DNA of 39,321 nucleotides. Origin: an uncultured Prevotellaceae bacterium (GTDB taxonomy: Bacteria > Bacteroidota > Bacteroidia > Bacteroidales > Bacteroidaceae). A program made the position numbers and the translations under genes. The notes under the pieces were generated by a model. That model saw only the letters and a program-made list of their open reading frames with translations, ran no database searches and had not been told where the DNA came from. The DNA is taken from contig CACWOS010000025.1 in assembly GCA_902762565.1 (NCBI GenBank), positions 1 to 39,321 on the forward strand. The letters are read 5' to 3'. This document shows positions 1-9,103 of the stretch, in pieces. Position 1 is the stretch's first letter; every line of letters starts with the position of its first letter.

Positions 1-84
1 TTCCGATACACGCAAATAATTTACCAACTTTTTTTAAGCAAAATAAAAAGTTTTCGCATTAATTTACAATACGAAAACCCTATA

Positions 85-105
85 CCTTATTATATAATAA
101 AAGGG
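85..105 (-). terminator. AT-rich hairpin after the PBP gene
   Basis: An inverted repeat with arms CCTT/AAGG around the palindrome TTATTATATAATAA lies just past the stop codon of the penicillin-binding protein. On the minus strand it is followed by a weakly T-rich stretch, so it may act as its terminator. The stem is AT-rich, which keeps this uncertain. Nothing else is visible in bases 1-84. Confidence 0.4.
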
Positions 106-107
106 GA

Positions 108-2429
108 TTATTCAAACACCTCTTCGATAGATTCTTCACCCAAATCGGAGAGCCCTGACTCGTCCATTTCACATGGATTATAACCGCTAGGCAAGTCGAA
201 AATTGCATTTTCACTATATCCGAGTCGTTTATCTTTGTATATTTTCTGCATATATAGAGCAAAGATTGGCAATGCCATCGTGGCACCCTGTCCCCATGCC
301 ATTGAGTCGAAATGGATATCACGATCGTCACCGCCTACCCACATACCACTGACCAATGTGGGTGTAATACCCATAAACCATGCATCACTATTATTATTCG
401 TCGTACCCGTCTTACCAGCAATATCACCCTTCAAATTATACTTGAAGCGCAGACGGCTACCCGTACCGCCATCGACCACAGCCTTCAACATGTATATCAT
501 CTTGTGGGCGCTCTCCTCACTAATAACCTCATTCATGCGAGGTTGGAACTGAGCGACGACATTACCCTCGTTATCTTCAATCTTGGTAACAAACTGATGA
601 GCTGCACGAATACCATGATTGACAAAAGCAGTATAGGCGCTGACCATCTCGCCCACCGTAATTTCGCACGGTCCCAAACATAGTGCCATTGACGGATGAA
701 TCTCCGGATTACGAATACCATATTCGTGTAACAGGGTAACAAAAGCCTGCGGATTCAGTTTACTCATCAAATAGGCCGATATCCAGTTGTTCGACTGTTG
801 CAGACCCCATTTCAGCGTCACCATATCACCATAACGCGCTTTGCTGCCATTTCGCGGTGTCCACGCATGTCCAGCCACCATATACGTCTGCTGAACGTTC
901 GGCGCCAAGTCGCAGGGCGAGAAGCCATTCTCCATCGCCAAAGAATACAGGAACGGCTTTATGGTAGAGCCCACCTGTCGACGTCCCTCCATTGCCATAT
1001 CATAGGCAAAGTGTATGAAGTCCGGACCGCCCACATATGCCTTCACATGTCCATTCTGTGGACACATGCTCATGAACCCGCAGCGCAAAAAGGTTTTATA
1101 GTATTTGATGGAATCGAGCGGCGTCATGACGGTATCAATCTCGCCTTTATACGTAAACACCGACATCTCCGTCTTGGTATTGAACGACTTCATTATCTCA
1201 TTTTCTGACTTTCCAGCAGCTTTCAATGCACGATAGCGATCACACTGTCGCACAGAACGCATCAGAATGCCGTTCACCTGCTCTGCTGTTATTTTATTAG
1301 AGAACGGACCATTCTTACGTCCCTTCTTCTCCTTTGTAAATGCGGGCTGCAAATACTTAACAACATGATCGCGCACAGCCTGCTCAGCATAATCTTGCAT
1401 CCGCGAATCTATGGTGGTATACACTTTCAGGCCATCCGTATACACATTATACGGCTCACCATTCTTCTTTGTATTTTTATTACACCAACCATACAATGGG
1501 TCATTTTCCCAATTGATGGAATCGATATGAAACCTCACTTTATTCCAAGATGGATAGTCACTACGTTTCGGTTTCTTGGCCATCATATAGCGACGCAGGA
1601 AGTCACGGAAATACACGGCAATACCGTCTTTATGATCAGCCACGTGGAAGTGCAGTTTCAATGGCTCCTTAGAATATTTCTCGTAGTCGGCCTCGCTCAA
1701 GTAGCCCGCCTTTGTCATTTGGTGGAGTACCACATTACGACGCTCCGTAGAGCGCTCCGGATAACGCACAGGATTAAAGAGCGAAGGATTCTTACACAGA
1801 CCAATGAGCACTGCCGATTCCGTCACCGACAAGTCTTTTGGATCCTTGCCGAAATACGTATTGGCAGCCGTCTTAATGCCCACTGCATTATGCAGAAAGT
1901 CGAAGTAATTCAGGTACATAGCAATGATTTCATCCTTCGTATAGTTACGCTCCAGTTTGACAGCAATCACCCACTCTATCGGTTTCTGCAATAAGCGCTC
2001 CATCACACTATGTGCCGTAGCCGAATACAGCTGTTTTGCCAACTGCTGTGTAATAGTTGAACCACCACCTGCACTTTTCTGTCCCATGACACCACGTTTT
2101 ACGATAGCACGCCCCAGAGCGAAAAAGTCGATGCCCGAATGTTCATAAAAACGCACATCCTCAGTGGCGACTAACGCCTGAACCAACGATGGTGCCAATT
2201 GTGTATAGTCCACCATGATACGGTTCTCGCGATTGTAGTTCCACGTCCCCATCACTTTTCCATCAGCGGAGATCACCTGTGTAGCGTATCGGTTGATAGG
2301 ATTCTGCAACTCCTCAATGGGCGGCATATAGCCTATCCATCCCTCATTGATTGCATAAAAAGCAAAACCTGCCGACAGCACAAAAAGGCCAAGTAGAGAC
2401 CACATCACATAAACAAATATCTTTCTCAT
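108..2429 (-). CDS. mrcA: Class A penicillin-binding protein (PBP1A-type)
   Basis: Bifunctional peptidoglycan synthase: it polymerises lipid II into glycan strands and cross-links the stem peptides on the outer face of the inner membrane. One N-terminal membrane segment (about residues 5-27) is followed by a GT51 glycosyltransferase domain with the catalytic Glu in ATEDVRFYEH (about residue 90) and the motif GGGSTITQQLAKQLY. The transpeptidase domain has the SxxK box as GSTIKP (Ser near 487), SNN in QQSNNW, and KTGTTNN (near 672). The start is placed at 2429 because the membrane anchor begins there. The frame stays open further upstream, but that part runs into the divergent pyrB start and looks like no PBP. 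The 773-residue length is normal for the family. It is transcribed away from pyrB. Confidence 0.95.
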   Translation of the reverse strand: MRKIFVYVMWSLLGLFVLSAGFAFYAINEGWIGYMPPIEELQNPINRYATQVISADGKVMGTWNYNRENRIMVDYTQLAPSLVQALVATEDVRFYEHSGIDFFALGRAIVKRGVMGQKSAGGGSTITQQLAKQLYSATAHSVMERLLQKPIEWVIAVKLERNYTKDEIIAMYLNYFDFLHNAVGIKTAANTYFGKDPKDLSVTESAVLIGLCKNPSLFNPVRYPERSTERRNVVLHQMTKAGYLSEADYEKYSKEPLKLHFHVADHKDGIAVYFRDFLRRYMMAKKPKRSDYPSWNKVRFHIDSINWENDPLYGWCNKNTKKNGEPYNVYTDGLKVYTTIDSRMQDYAEQAVRDHVVKYLQPAFTKEKKGRKNGPFSNKITAEQVNGILMRSVRQCDRYRALKAAGKSENEIMKSFNTKTEMSVFTYKGEIDTVMTPLDSIKYYKTFLRCGFMSMCPQNGHVKAYVGGPDFIHFAYDMAMEGRRQVGSTIKPFLYSLAMENGFSPCDLAPNVQQTYMVAGHAWTPRNGSKARYGDMVTLKWGLQQSNNWISAYLMSKLNPQAFVTLLHEYGIRNPEIHPSMALCLGPCEITVGEMVSAYTAFVNHGIRAAHQFVTKIEDNEGNVVAQFQPRMNEVISEESAHKMIYMLKAVVDGGTGSRLRFKYNLKGDIAGKTGTTNNNSDAWFMGITPTLVSGMWVGGDDRDIHFDSMAWGQGATMALPIFALYMQKIYKDKRLGYSENAIFDLPSGYNPCEMDESGLSDLGEESIEEVFE

Positions 2430-2456
2430 AATGCAGATACTTCGAAGTTTTGTGTG

Positions 2457-2464
2457 CAAAATTA
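2457..2464 (-). promoter_or_regulatory. -7 box for the PBP gene
   Basis: TAATTTTG on the minus strand, 28 bases before the PBP start, fits the Bacteroidota -7 box TAnnTTTG. No good -33 box lies at the usual distance. Confidence 0.4.
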
Positions 2465-2507
2465 CAAATTTCTTTTGAATTATCGCACGAAAATCAGAAA
2501 TTATATG

Positions 2508-2515
2508 TAATTTTG
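2508..2515 (+). promoter_or_regulatory. -7 box for pyrB
   Basis: TAATTTTG lies 22 bases before the pyrB start codon and fits TAnnTTTG. No TTTG sits at the standard distance upstream, so only the -7 half is supported. The 108-base PBP-pyrB gap thus carries two divergent -7 boxes about 45 bases apart. Confidence 0.45.
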
Positions 2516-2537
2516 CGGTCGAAATAATCATAGACAA

Positions 2538-3485
2538 ATGGAAAAGCATGATTTTGTGACGATTGCCAACCTCACGAAAGAGAAGATTCTCTACATGATT
2601 GAGATGGCACAAGAGTTTGAGCGACACCCCAACCGCGAACTGTTGAAAGGCAAGGTGGTGGCTACGCTGTTCTTTGAACCTAGCACGCGCACGCGTTTGT
2701 CATTTGAGACTGCCGCCAACCGCCTGGGTGCTCGAGTAATCGGATTTGCGGACCCCAAGATTACCAGTGGTACAAAGGGCGAGACACTAAAGGACACCAT
2801 TCTGATGGTATCGAACTACGCTGATGTCATTGTAATGCGCCACTTCATCGAGGGCGCCGCCCAATATGCCTCCGAGGTTACCGATGTGCCTATTGTTAAT
2901 GCTGGCGACGGTGCGCACCAGCACCCCTCCCAGTGTATGCTCGACCTTTACTCCATCTACAAGACACAGGGTACGCTCGAGAACCTTAATATATATATGA
3001 TAGGCGATTTGAAGTACGGACGTACCGTTCACTCTCTGCTTATGGCCATGCGCCATTTCAACCCTACTTTCCATTTCGTAGCTCCCAAGGAATTGGCTAT
3101 GCCTCAAGAGTACAAGCTTTACTGTAAGGATCACGGCATACAGTATCAGGAGCACACCGCTTTCAATGAGAAGATCATTGCCGATGCTGACATTCTCTAT
3201 ATGACTCGTGTACAGAAGGAACGTTTCTCCGACCTCATGGAGTATGAGAGAGTAAAGAACGTTTACATATTAAATAACGACATGCTGCGACTGGCCAAGC
3301 CCAACATGCGAATCCTCCATCCCCTACCCCGCGTTAACGAAATAGCTTATGAGGTTGACGACAACCCCCACGCCTACTACATCCAGCAGGCAGGCAACGG
3401 ACTCTTTGCTCGTGAAGCCATATTCTGCGACGTGCTAGGTATCTCGCTGGACGAGGTCAAAAAGGATAAAACCATCATTATTTAA
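2538..3485 (+). CDS. pyrB: Aspartate carbamoyltransferase, catalytic chain
   Basis: Catalyses carbamoyl phosphate + L-aspartate to N-carbamoyl-L-aspartate, the committed step of pyrimidine synthesis, in the cytoplasm. The carbamoyl-phosphate loop [13 protein letters not shown] is at residues 45-57 (Ser49-Thr50-Arg51-Thr52-Arg53). [12 protein letters not shown] and the aspartate-side loop HPLPRVNEI follow, as in the family. The length of 315 residues is slightly above the usual 305-310. The regulatory chain gene pyrI begins 32 bases downstream, so the pair should form the class B dodecamer (catalytic trimers plus regulatory dimers). The initiator MEKHDF sits directly behind the -7 box, which supports this start. 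Confidence 0.97.
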   Translation: MEKHDFVTIANLTKEKILYMIEMAQEFERHPNRELLKGKVVATLFFEPSTRTRLSFETAANRLGARVIGFADPKITSGTKGETLKDTILMVSNYADVIVMRHFIEGAAQYASEVTDVPIVNAGDGAHQHPSQCMLDLYSIYKTQGTLENLNIYMIGDLKYGRTVHSLLMAMRHFNPTFHFVAPKELAMPQEYKLYCKDHGIQYQEHTAFNEKIIADADILYMTRVQKERFSDLMEYERVKNVYILNNDMLRLAKPNMRILHPLPRVNEIAYEVDDNPHAYYIQQAGNGLFAREAIFCDVLGISLDEVKKDKTIII

Positions 3486-3517
3486 TACCGTAAATAACAT
3501 AATAACGACAAAAAATT

Positions 3518-3964
3518 ATGAACAAGAAAGAGCGTCTAGTTGCCGCCATCGAACAAGGTACCGTTATAGACCACATACCCGCCTCCAAAACCTATCAGGT
3601 GGCCAATCTTCTTGGACTCTTCGAACTGAAGACACCCGTCACCATCGGTAACAACTATCCTTCACAAAAGGTCGGCAACAAGGGCATTATCAAAGTCAGC
3701 GACAAGTTTTTCACCGACGACGAGATTTCCCGTCTCTCCGTCGTAGCCCCGAAGGTCATTCTAAACATCATCCGTGACTATGAAGTCGTCGAGAAGAAAA
3801 CCGTAGAGACCCCCGCAGTCATCAAGGGCATTGTGAAATGCAACAACCCCAAGTGCATTACTAACAACGAGCCTATGGCCACCCATTTCCACGTTGCTGA
3901 CGGCATCCTTACCTGCCACTATTGTGAAAAGGAACAAGATATCAATAAGGTGGAGCTGGTTTAA
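3518..3964 (+). CDS. pyrI: Aspartate carbamoyltransferase, regulatory chain
   Basis: Non-catalytic subunit that binds nucleotide effectors (CTP, UTP, ATP in known enzymes) and connects catalytic trimers. The N-terminal allosteric domain includes [18 protein letters not shown]. The C-terminal zinc domain shows the four expected cysteines: CNNPKC near residue 107 and CHYC near residue 135, giving C-x4-C and C-x2-C. The length of 148 residues is close to the usual 150. It is cotranscribed with pyrB. The stop codon sits in the middle of a perfect 36-base palindrome, described separately. Confidence 0.97.
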   Translation: MNKKERLVAAIEQGTVIDHIPASKTYQVANLLGLFELKTPVTIGNNYPSQKVGNKGIIKVSDKFFTDDEISRLSVVAPKVILNIIRDYEVVEKKTVETPAVIKGIVKCNNPKCITNNEPMATHFHVADGILTCHYCEKEQDINKVELV

Positions 3965-3980
3965 ACCAGCTCCACCTTAT
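3945..3980 (+). terminator. Perfect palindrome over the pyrI stop codon
   Basis: Two 18-base arms (ATAAGGTGGAGCTGGTTT and its exact complement) meet with no spacer, and the TAA stop of pyrI (3962-3964) is at the centre. No T-run follows, so it is not a classical intrinsic terminator. A second, weaker inverted repeat, AAGCCT (3999-4004) with AGGCTT (4025-4030), and a third, AAAAAAGAG (4062-4070) with CTCTTTTTT (4092-4100), fill the gap before glyA. Together they probably end pyrBI transcription. Confidence 0.5.
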
Positions 3981-4079
3981 CTCATATTCATTCCTTCTAA
4001 GCCTTATTTGATGCTTAGATTTTGAGGCTTTTGCTACGTACCTTATTTAAGGTTGAAAATAAAAAAAGAGGTCGAATCC

Positions 4080-4110
4080 TTGGCGGCTTCACTCTTTTTT
4101 CGTACCTTTG
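4080..4110 (+). promoter_or_regulatory. glyA promoter
   Basis: -33-like TTGG (4080-4083), 19 bases, then TACCTTTG (4103-4110), an exact match to the Bacteroidota -7 box. It lies 40 bases before the glyA start codon. Confidence 0.75.
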
Positions 4111-4150
4111 CAGACAGAAATTATATTTTATATAACACATTAACAAAACA

Positions 4151-5431
4151 ATGGAAAGAGACAATCAGATTTTTGAGTTGATTGAGCAGGAGCATCAGCG
4201 CCAATTGAAGGGCATTGAGCTCATTGCCAGTGAGAACTTTGTAAGTGACCAGGTCATGGAAGCTATGGGTAGCTACCTGACTAATAAATATGCTGAGGGT
4301 TACCCCGGCCACAGATACTATGGCGGTTGTCAGGTGGTGGACAAGGTAGAGCAGCTGGCCATCGACCGCGTATGCCAGTTGTTCGGTGCCGAGTATGCCA
4401 ACGTGCAGCCTCACTCTGGTGCACAGGCCAATGCTGCCGTTCTGCTGGCTGTGCTGAAGCCTGGCGATTGCTTTATGGGTTTGAATCTGGATCACGGTGG
4501 TCACCTCTCTCACGGTTCGCTGGTAAACACCTCTGGTATCCTTTACAAGCCCGTGGGCTACAACCTGAACAAGGAAACGGGTCGCGTAGACTATGACGAG
4601 ATGGAGCGTCTGGCCATCGAGAACAAGCCGAAGCTGATAATCGGCGGTGGCTCGGCCTACAGCCGTGAGTGGGATTACAAGCGCATGCGCGAGATTGCCG
4701 ACAAGGTGGGTGCATTGCTGATGATTGACATGGCTCACCCCGCTGGTCTGATTGCCGCTGGTCTGCTGGAGAACCCCGTGAAGTGGGCTCATATCGTGAC
4801 CTCTACAACCCACAAGACCCTGCGTGGTCCTCGCGGTGGCATTATCCTGCTGGGCAAGGACTTTGACAATCCTTGGGGTTACACCACGCCAAAGGGTGTA
4901 GTCAAAAAAATGTCTCAGTTGCTGAACTCTGCCGTATTCCCCGGACAGCAGGGTGGTCCGCTGGAGCACGTTATTGCAGCCAAGGCCGTAGCCTTTGGCG
5001 AGGCTTTGAAGCCCGAATTCAAGGAATGGGCCAAGCAGGTTCAAAAGAATGCCAAGGTGCTGGCTGACGAACTCGTTAAGCGCGGTTTCGCCATTGTCAG
5101 TGGCGGTACCGACAACCACTCAATGCTGGTAGACCTGCGCACAAAGTATCCTGAACTGACTGGCAAGGTGGCTGAGAATGCTCTCGTTGCTGCAGACATT
5201 ACTGTTAACAAGAATATGGTGCCTTTCGATACCCGTTCGGCCTTCCAAACCTCTGGTATCCGTCTGGGTACGCCTGCTATCACCACCCGTGGTGCAAAGG
5301 AAGACCTGATGGTGCAGATTGCCGAGTGGATAGAAGAGGTACTGAACGATCCCGAGAACGAGCAGGTCATCGCTTCTGTACGCGCTCGCGTCAACGAGAA
5401 GATGAAGGGTTACCCGCTCTTCGCATATTAA
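4151..5431 (+). CDS. glyA: Serine hydroxymethyltransferase
   Basis: PLP enzyme converting serine and tetrahydrofolate to glycine and 5,10-methylene-tetrahydrofolate, the main source of one-carbon units. The PLP lysine is in [13 protein letters not shown] (Lys near 222). The family signatures [23 protein letters not shown] and [12 protein letters not shown] are intact. The length of 426 residues is normal. It has its own promoter and leads into the propeller gene 10 bases after its stop, so the two are probably cotranscribed. A 332-codon open frame on the opposite strand is a codon-bias shadow. Confidence 0.98.
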   Translation: MERDNQIFELIEQEHQRQLKGIELIASENFVSDQVMEAMGSYLTNKYAEGYPGHRYYGGCQVVDKVEQLAIDRVCQLFGAEYANVQPHSGAQANAAVLLAVLKPGDCFMGLNLDHGGHLSHGSLVNTSGILYKPVGYNLNKETGRVDYDEMERLAIENKPKLIIGGGSAYSREWDYKRMREIADKVGALLMIDMAHPAGLIAAGLLENPVKWAHIVTSTTHKTLRGPRGGIILLGKDFDNPWGYTTPKGVVKKMSQLLNSAVFPGQQGGPLEHVIAAKAVAFGEALKPEFKEWAKQVQKNAKVLADELVKRGFAIVSGGTDNHSMLVDLRTKYPELTGKVAENALVAADITVNKNMVPFDTRSAFQTSGIRLGTPAITTRGAKEDLMVQIAEWIEEVLNDPENEQVIASVRARVNEKMKGYPLFAY

Positions 5432-5441
5432 ACAACACAAA

Positions 5442-8195
5442 ATGACTTCTGCTAACTACTTGAAAATAATACTAAAAACAATACTTGTTTTGCTGGCACT
5501 CTCATCCCCCAACGGGGTGAGAGCTCAGCATTTGCAAGCTTCCCTATCCCACTACACCACCGATAACGGTATGCCGAGTAACACGATAGCCTCACTGGCT
5601 TGCGACGACTATGGCTACATTTGGATGGGCACGTGGAATGGTGTGTCACGATTTGACGGTTACCATTTCTACAATTACCAGACGGGTATTGCTAGTGGCG
5701 TACGAGGGCTACACAACCGTGTAGACAAGGTTACCATCGACCAGTCGCAGAACGTATGGTTGAAGATGTACGATGGAAAGATGTTCGTTATCAACCGCCA
5801 AACTGACTGCATAGAAGACCCATTGGCAGGCATCGGCGGACACGAGGAATTTGTCGTCGACTACTTCTTCGACCCTTACGTCACTAGCAGTGGCGACGTA
5901 TTGGTATTCTACAAAGATGTAGGTCTATACAAGTTGCGCGTAGACCGTAGTGGCACGAAACAACAGCTGATTTCCAGCAACCAGTTGCAAGTGACCTGTA
6001 TCGTAGAAGGTTACCACAACGACCTATGGGTAGGAACGAATGAGGGTGTCAGGCGTATAGATATGTCTAACTACACTCTGGAGCGTGGCGGCTACTTCCT
6101 AGACGAACACATTACCCGTCTGGCCACTAACGGATATAACATCTTTGCTGGCACTACATCGGGCAAGATTATGACCTTCTCGTACGGACAGGAGCCCAAA
6201 ACCATCAAGGAAGTGGGTAACGAGGTTACGGGTCTCTTTGTGGATAGTCACGGCATCATATGGTACTCGGACATGAATGATGGAACCTATCGCCTGAACC
6301 CTGAGACTGGCGACGTAAAACACTTCGTGCAGCGGCTACCCCAACCCGAGTTTACTAGCCGTGGTGCGGAATATGGCGAGGCCATGGGTGTGGTATGGAT
6401 TCGCATGAACCACGGCGGCTATGGCTATTATAACCGCGAAACGGACGAAGTTGAATACTTCCACAACGACCCCGTGAACCCCTGGAACCTCTCGAACACG
6501 GTAAACGCCCGTCTGGAGATGAACGAGGGTGTAGTGTGGGAATCGACCATCAGTCGTGGACTGGAGAAGCTAGAGGTATTGAAGAATACGATTACGCGTA
6601 CCTTATTAATGCCCGAATCTGATCAGCCCATGGACAACGAGGTACGAGGCATGGTACACGACCCGAAACGCAACGTCACCCTGATAGCCAACAAGAGGGG
6701 CAAGATATTCGTGTACGACAGGAACATGCAAGTGCAGAGCGTCATTACCCACGACTCGCAAGGCAACACCATTAGTCGTCCGTACGGTATCTCAATGGAC
6801 CGCAAGGGTAACTATTGGGTGTGCGACAAGGACAAAGGTCTTTTTAAGATAACACCTACTGCCGGCGGTTACCAGACCATCAACATCTGTCACAACGACA
6901 ACGATCCCTATTCGCTCAGCAGCAATGCTGCCTATCAGGCCGTTGAGGACAAACAGGGCAACATTTGGGTGGCTACGTATGGCGGTGGAGTCAACGTAGT
7001 GCGCCAAGACAAAAACGGACGCTACATAGCACTGCACTATAAGAATATCATGTCGCGCTACCCGCATAATGCCCACCGGAAAGTACGTACCATCGCACTG
7101 GCCAAGGACGGCAAGGTTTGGGCAGGTTCAACTGATGGTATCCTAATCATGCAAATTCGTAATGAGAAGATTACTATCGAGGAGTTACAGGTACCCGAGC
7201 GGTTGCAGGATGGTTTGATGAGTTATGACATCGTAAATCTGCAGGCCGACAAGCAAGGCGTCATGTGGGTCGGAACGAATAGTGGCGGTCTGAGCCGTAC
7301 AGACGGTCATGACGACCAGGGTAACTGGAAGTTCAAGAACTACGGCATTGCCGATGGTCTGCCTTCAGAAGAGATTCACAGCATCACGATTGACGAGCAG
7401 GACAATATCTGGTTTGCCACTGACCACGTACTCGGCTCTCTGAATGCCAAGAAGGGCATCTTCAGCAGTTTCTCGAATCTGGACGGTGTCGACGAAACGA
7501 TGTGCTCAGAAGGTGCAGCCATTACCACCAGTGACGGTAAGATACTCTTTGGCACCCTATACGGTTTCTATACTGTAGACCGCAAGAAGCTTCAGACCAC
7601 TACCGGTTCGCTGTTGCGCCTGCGTATTACAGACTTCTATCTGGACGACAAACTGATGAGTCCACGTCTGGACAGTACTTTCCAAAAGTACATTCCAGAA
7701 ACAATGGAAGTGGTGCTGCCACAATCGGGCATGACCGTAGCATTCCGCTTTGCTGCCCTCAACTATCAGTTGCAGCACCGTATACACTTCCAATATATGA
7801 TGGAAGGTTTGGATGACGACTGGCACAATGCCGACAAAACGCGCACGGCTACATACGAAGGACTTCCGTACGGCGACTACACGTTCAAGGTAAAAGCCTT
7901 CCTGGTGGAATCGCCCGAAGCTTACGACATGCGTACCGTTCACATCGTCGTTCCCCCACCCTTCTGGTTGTCATCGACAGCCATCTGGATTTATCTGGCG
8001 TTAGTTGCAGTATTGGCTATTGGTTTCATGATTCGAAAGCAGAATCGCCTACATCGTAAAAATCAAGAAGAGGATGCTCCACATTCAGAAGCAGAAGAGG
8101 CCACTAGCGCAACTGACAGTGAACAGGCTGAGATTGAGAAAGATGCCGAGCCTGAGCAAGAGGTGACGGACGAATACGAAATCTTGGAAGAATAA
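5442..8195 (+). CDS. Two-component-type beta-propeller sensor lacking a kinase
   Basis: The 917-residue protein has a signal peptide (about 1-28, ending at VRAQ). Next come many Reg_prop-like strands typical of periplasmic propellers, such as DDYGYIWMGTWNGVSRFDGY, DKQGNIWVATYGGGVNVV and DKQGVMWVGTNSGGLSR. A Y_Y_Y-type beta-sandwich follows (about 770-835, around YMMEGLDDDWHNAD), then one membrane helix (about 843-863) and an acidic cytoplasmic tail of about 54 residues. Hybrid two-component systems of Bacteroidota share this order but continue with a histidine kinase, receiver and AraC domain; here the protein stops after the tail. There is no HisKA, ATPase or DNA-binding domain. It may act as a receptor signalling through another protein or as a binding protein. 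Coupling to glyA is only positional. The ligand is unknown. Confidence 0.85.
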   Translation: MTSANYLKIILKTILVLLALSSPNGVRAQHLQASLSHYTTDNGMPSNTIASLACDDYGYIWMGTWNGVSRFDGYHFYNYQTGIASGVRGLHNRVDKVTIDQSQNVWLKMYDGKMFVINRQTDCIEDPLAGIGGHEEFVVDYFFDPYVTSSGDVLVFYKDVGLYKLRVDRSGTKQQLISSNQLQVTCIVEGYHNDLWVGTNEGVRRIDMSNYTLERGGYFLDEHITRLATNGYNIFAGTTSGKIMTFSYGQEPKTIKEVGNEVTGLFVDSHGIIWYSDMNDGTYRLNPETGDVKHFVQRLPQPEFTSRGAEYGEAMGVVWIRMNHGGYGYYNRETDEVEYFHNDPVNPWNLSNTVNARLEMNEGVVWESTISRGLEKLEVLKNTITRTLLMPESDQPMDNEVRGMVHDPKRNVTLIANKRGKIFVYDRNMQVQSVITHDSQGNTISRPYGISMDRKGNYWVCDKDKGLFKITPTAGGYQTINICHNDNDPYSLSSNAAYQAVEDKQGNIWVATYGGGVNVVRQDKNGRYIALHYKNIMSRYPHNAHRKVRTIALAKDGKVWAGSTDGILIMQIRNEKITIEELQVPERLQDGLMSYDIVNLQADKQGVMWVGTNSGGLSRTDGHDDQGNWKFKNYGIADGLPSEEIHSITIDEQDNIWFATDHVLGSLNAKKGIFSSFSNLDGVDETMCSEGAAITTSDGKILFGTLYGFYTVDRKKLQTTTGSLLRLRITDFYLDDKLMSPRLDSTFQKYIPETMEVVLPQSGMTVAFRFAALNYQLQHRIHFQYMMEGLDDDWHNADKTRTATYEGLPYGDYTFKVKAFLVESPEAYDMRTVHIVVPPPFWLSSTAIWIYLALVAVLAIGFMIRKQNRLHRKNQEEDAPHSEAEEATSATDSEQAEIEKDAEPEQEVTDEYEILEE

Positions 8196-8211
8196 ATTTT
8201 TTCAGGTTTTA

Positions 8212-8243
8212 TTTGGATTTTTGCAAATTTCTCCGTATATTTG
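8212..8243 (+). promoter_or_regulatory. Promoter of the structured RNA upstream of ribE
   Basis: TTTG (8212-8215), exactly 20 bases, TATATTTG (8236-8243): a full-consensus Bacteroidota promoter starting 16 bases after the propeller stop codon. Transcription should begin near 8250. Confidence 0.8.
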
Positions 8244-8249
8244 CAGTCA

Positions 8250-8455
8250 AAAGGTAGAAATTACAGGGGGTCGTGCCGGTTCGATCGGGATACTCATCAA
8301 ATTACACTGAAACTCGAGCAGACTTCTCTTGTCAATGGCGGGCCACAATACCACGAAAGTGGAAGCCGAAAGGCCGGTGGATTACAACGACGGAGAGCGC
8401 TCTTATCTTTTAACAAAGGAGTTTTCATCACATCACTGGGCGACCCCTCTTTTTT
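8250..8455 (+). ncRNA. Structured small RNA or ribE-operon leader, unassigned
   Basis: A transcript of about 205 bases is bounded by a consensus promoter and a T-run (8450-8455). The ends pair: GGGGTCG (8267-8273) with CGACCCC (8441-8447), directly before the T-run. Inside, CCAC (8343-8346) pairs with GTGG (8377-8380) and encloses two hairpins capped by GAAA tetraloops, CCACGAAAGTGG (8351-8362) and GCCGAAAGGC (8365-8374). No credible reading frame runs through it. Size and end-closing stem resemble a 6S-type RNA, but I could not identify the 6S central bubble. RNase P, SRP RNA, tmRNA and FMN-riboswitch landmarks are absent. Since ribE has no promoter of its own that I can see, it could instead be a regulatory leader with partial read-through. 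Confidence 0.6.
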
Positions 8456-8490
8456 AGTTCAAAGTTTAGAGTTTAAAGTTTATAGATAAT

Positions 8491-9096
8491 ATGTTTTCAG
8501 GCATTATCGAAGAGTTTGCTACCGTTGTAGCAATCAAGAAAGACAGAGACAATATTGATTTTACGTTGCGCTGCTCGTTTGTCGACGAGCTGAGCATTGA
8601 CCAAAGCGTGGCACATAATGGCGTGTGTCTCACCGTAGTACGCATAGAAAACGGCACCTACGTTGTAACAGCCATGAAAGAAACGCTGGAACGTTCGAAC
8701 CTAGGGCTGCTGAAGGTTGGCGACAAGGTAAACGTTGAGCGTTCGATGCTGATGAACGGACGTCTGGACGGGCACATCGTGCAGGGGCACGTCGACGAGA
8801 CGGCCCGATGTACGGCGATAGAAGATGCTAATGGTTCAACCTATTTCACCTTCGAATATAAGGAAGACCGCGAGATGGCCCGCCACGGCTACTTTACCGT
8901 GGACAAAGGTTCCGTCACCGTCAATGGCGTCAGCCTCACCGTTTGCAACCCCACATACAACTCCTTCCAAGTTGCCATCATTCCATACACCATGGAACAC
9001 ACCAACTTCCAGGACATCCGCGTAGGAACGATGGTTAATCTGGAATTCGACATCATCGGCAAGTATATCGCCCGATTGCAAGATTATAATAAATAA
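8491..9096 (+). CDS. ribE: Riboflavin synthase, alpha chain
   Basis: Converts two molecules of 6,7-dimethyl-8-ribityllumazine into riboflavin and a pyrimidinedione, the last step of riboflavin synthesis. It begins with MFSGIIEE, the family's near-invariant N-terminus, which fixes the start. Two tandem lumazine-binding domains are visible, with GRLDGHIVQGHVD in the first half and KGSVTVNGVSLTVCN in the second. The length of 201 residues is typical. It follows the structured RNA by about 35 bases of near-repeats (AAAGTTTAGAGTTTAAAG) and precedes the TolC-family gene by 7 bases, so it opens the efflux operon. A functional link between riboflavin and efflux is not evident. Confidence 0.96.
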   Translation: MFSGIIEEFATVVAIKKDRDNIDFTLRCSFVDELSIDQSVAHNGVCLTVVRIENGTYVVTAMKETLERSNLGLLKVGDKVNVERSMLMNGRLDGHIVQGHVDETARCTAIEDANGSTYFTFEYKEDREMARHGYFTVDKGSVTVNGVSLTVCNPTYNSFQVAIIPYTMEHTNFQDIRVGTMVNLEFDIIGKYIARLQDYNK

Positions 9097-9103
9097 GGTA
9101 TAT

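Noticed and set aside
1365-1994. 209-codon open frame opposite the PBP gene
   Set aside because: Antisense to the conserved glycosyltransferase domain, no start context, and composition typical of a shadow frame.
4121-5119. Open frame of 332 codons on the strand opposite glyA
   Set aside because: It is fully antisense to a highly conserved enzyme, has no family features, and arises from the GC-rich third-position bias of glyA.
5442-8195. Hybrid two-component system (kinase-containing) call
   Set aside because: Only the sensor half is present; no kinase, receiver or AraC domain follows the membrane helix.
8241-8489. 82-codon open frame over the structured RNA upstream of ribE
   Set aside because: It starts inside the -7 box of the promoter, and the region is explained by stems and tetraloops rather than codons.
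8250-8490. FMN riboswitch upstream of riboflavin synthase
   Set aside because: None of the conserved FMN-aptamer segments is present, although its position before ribE invited the guess.
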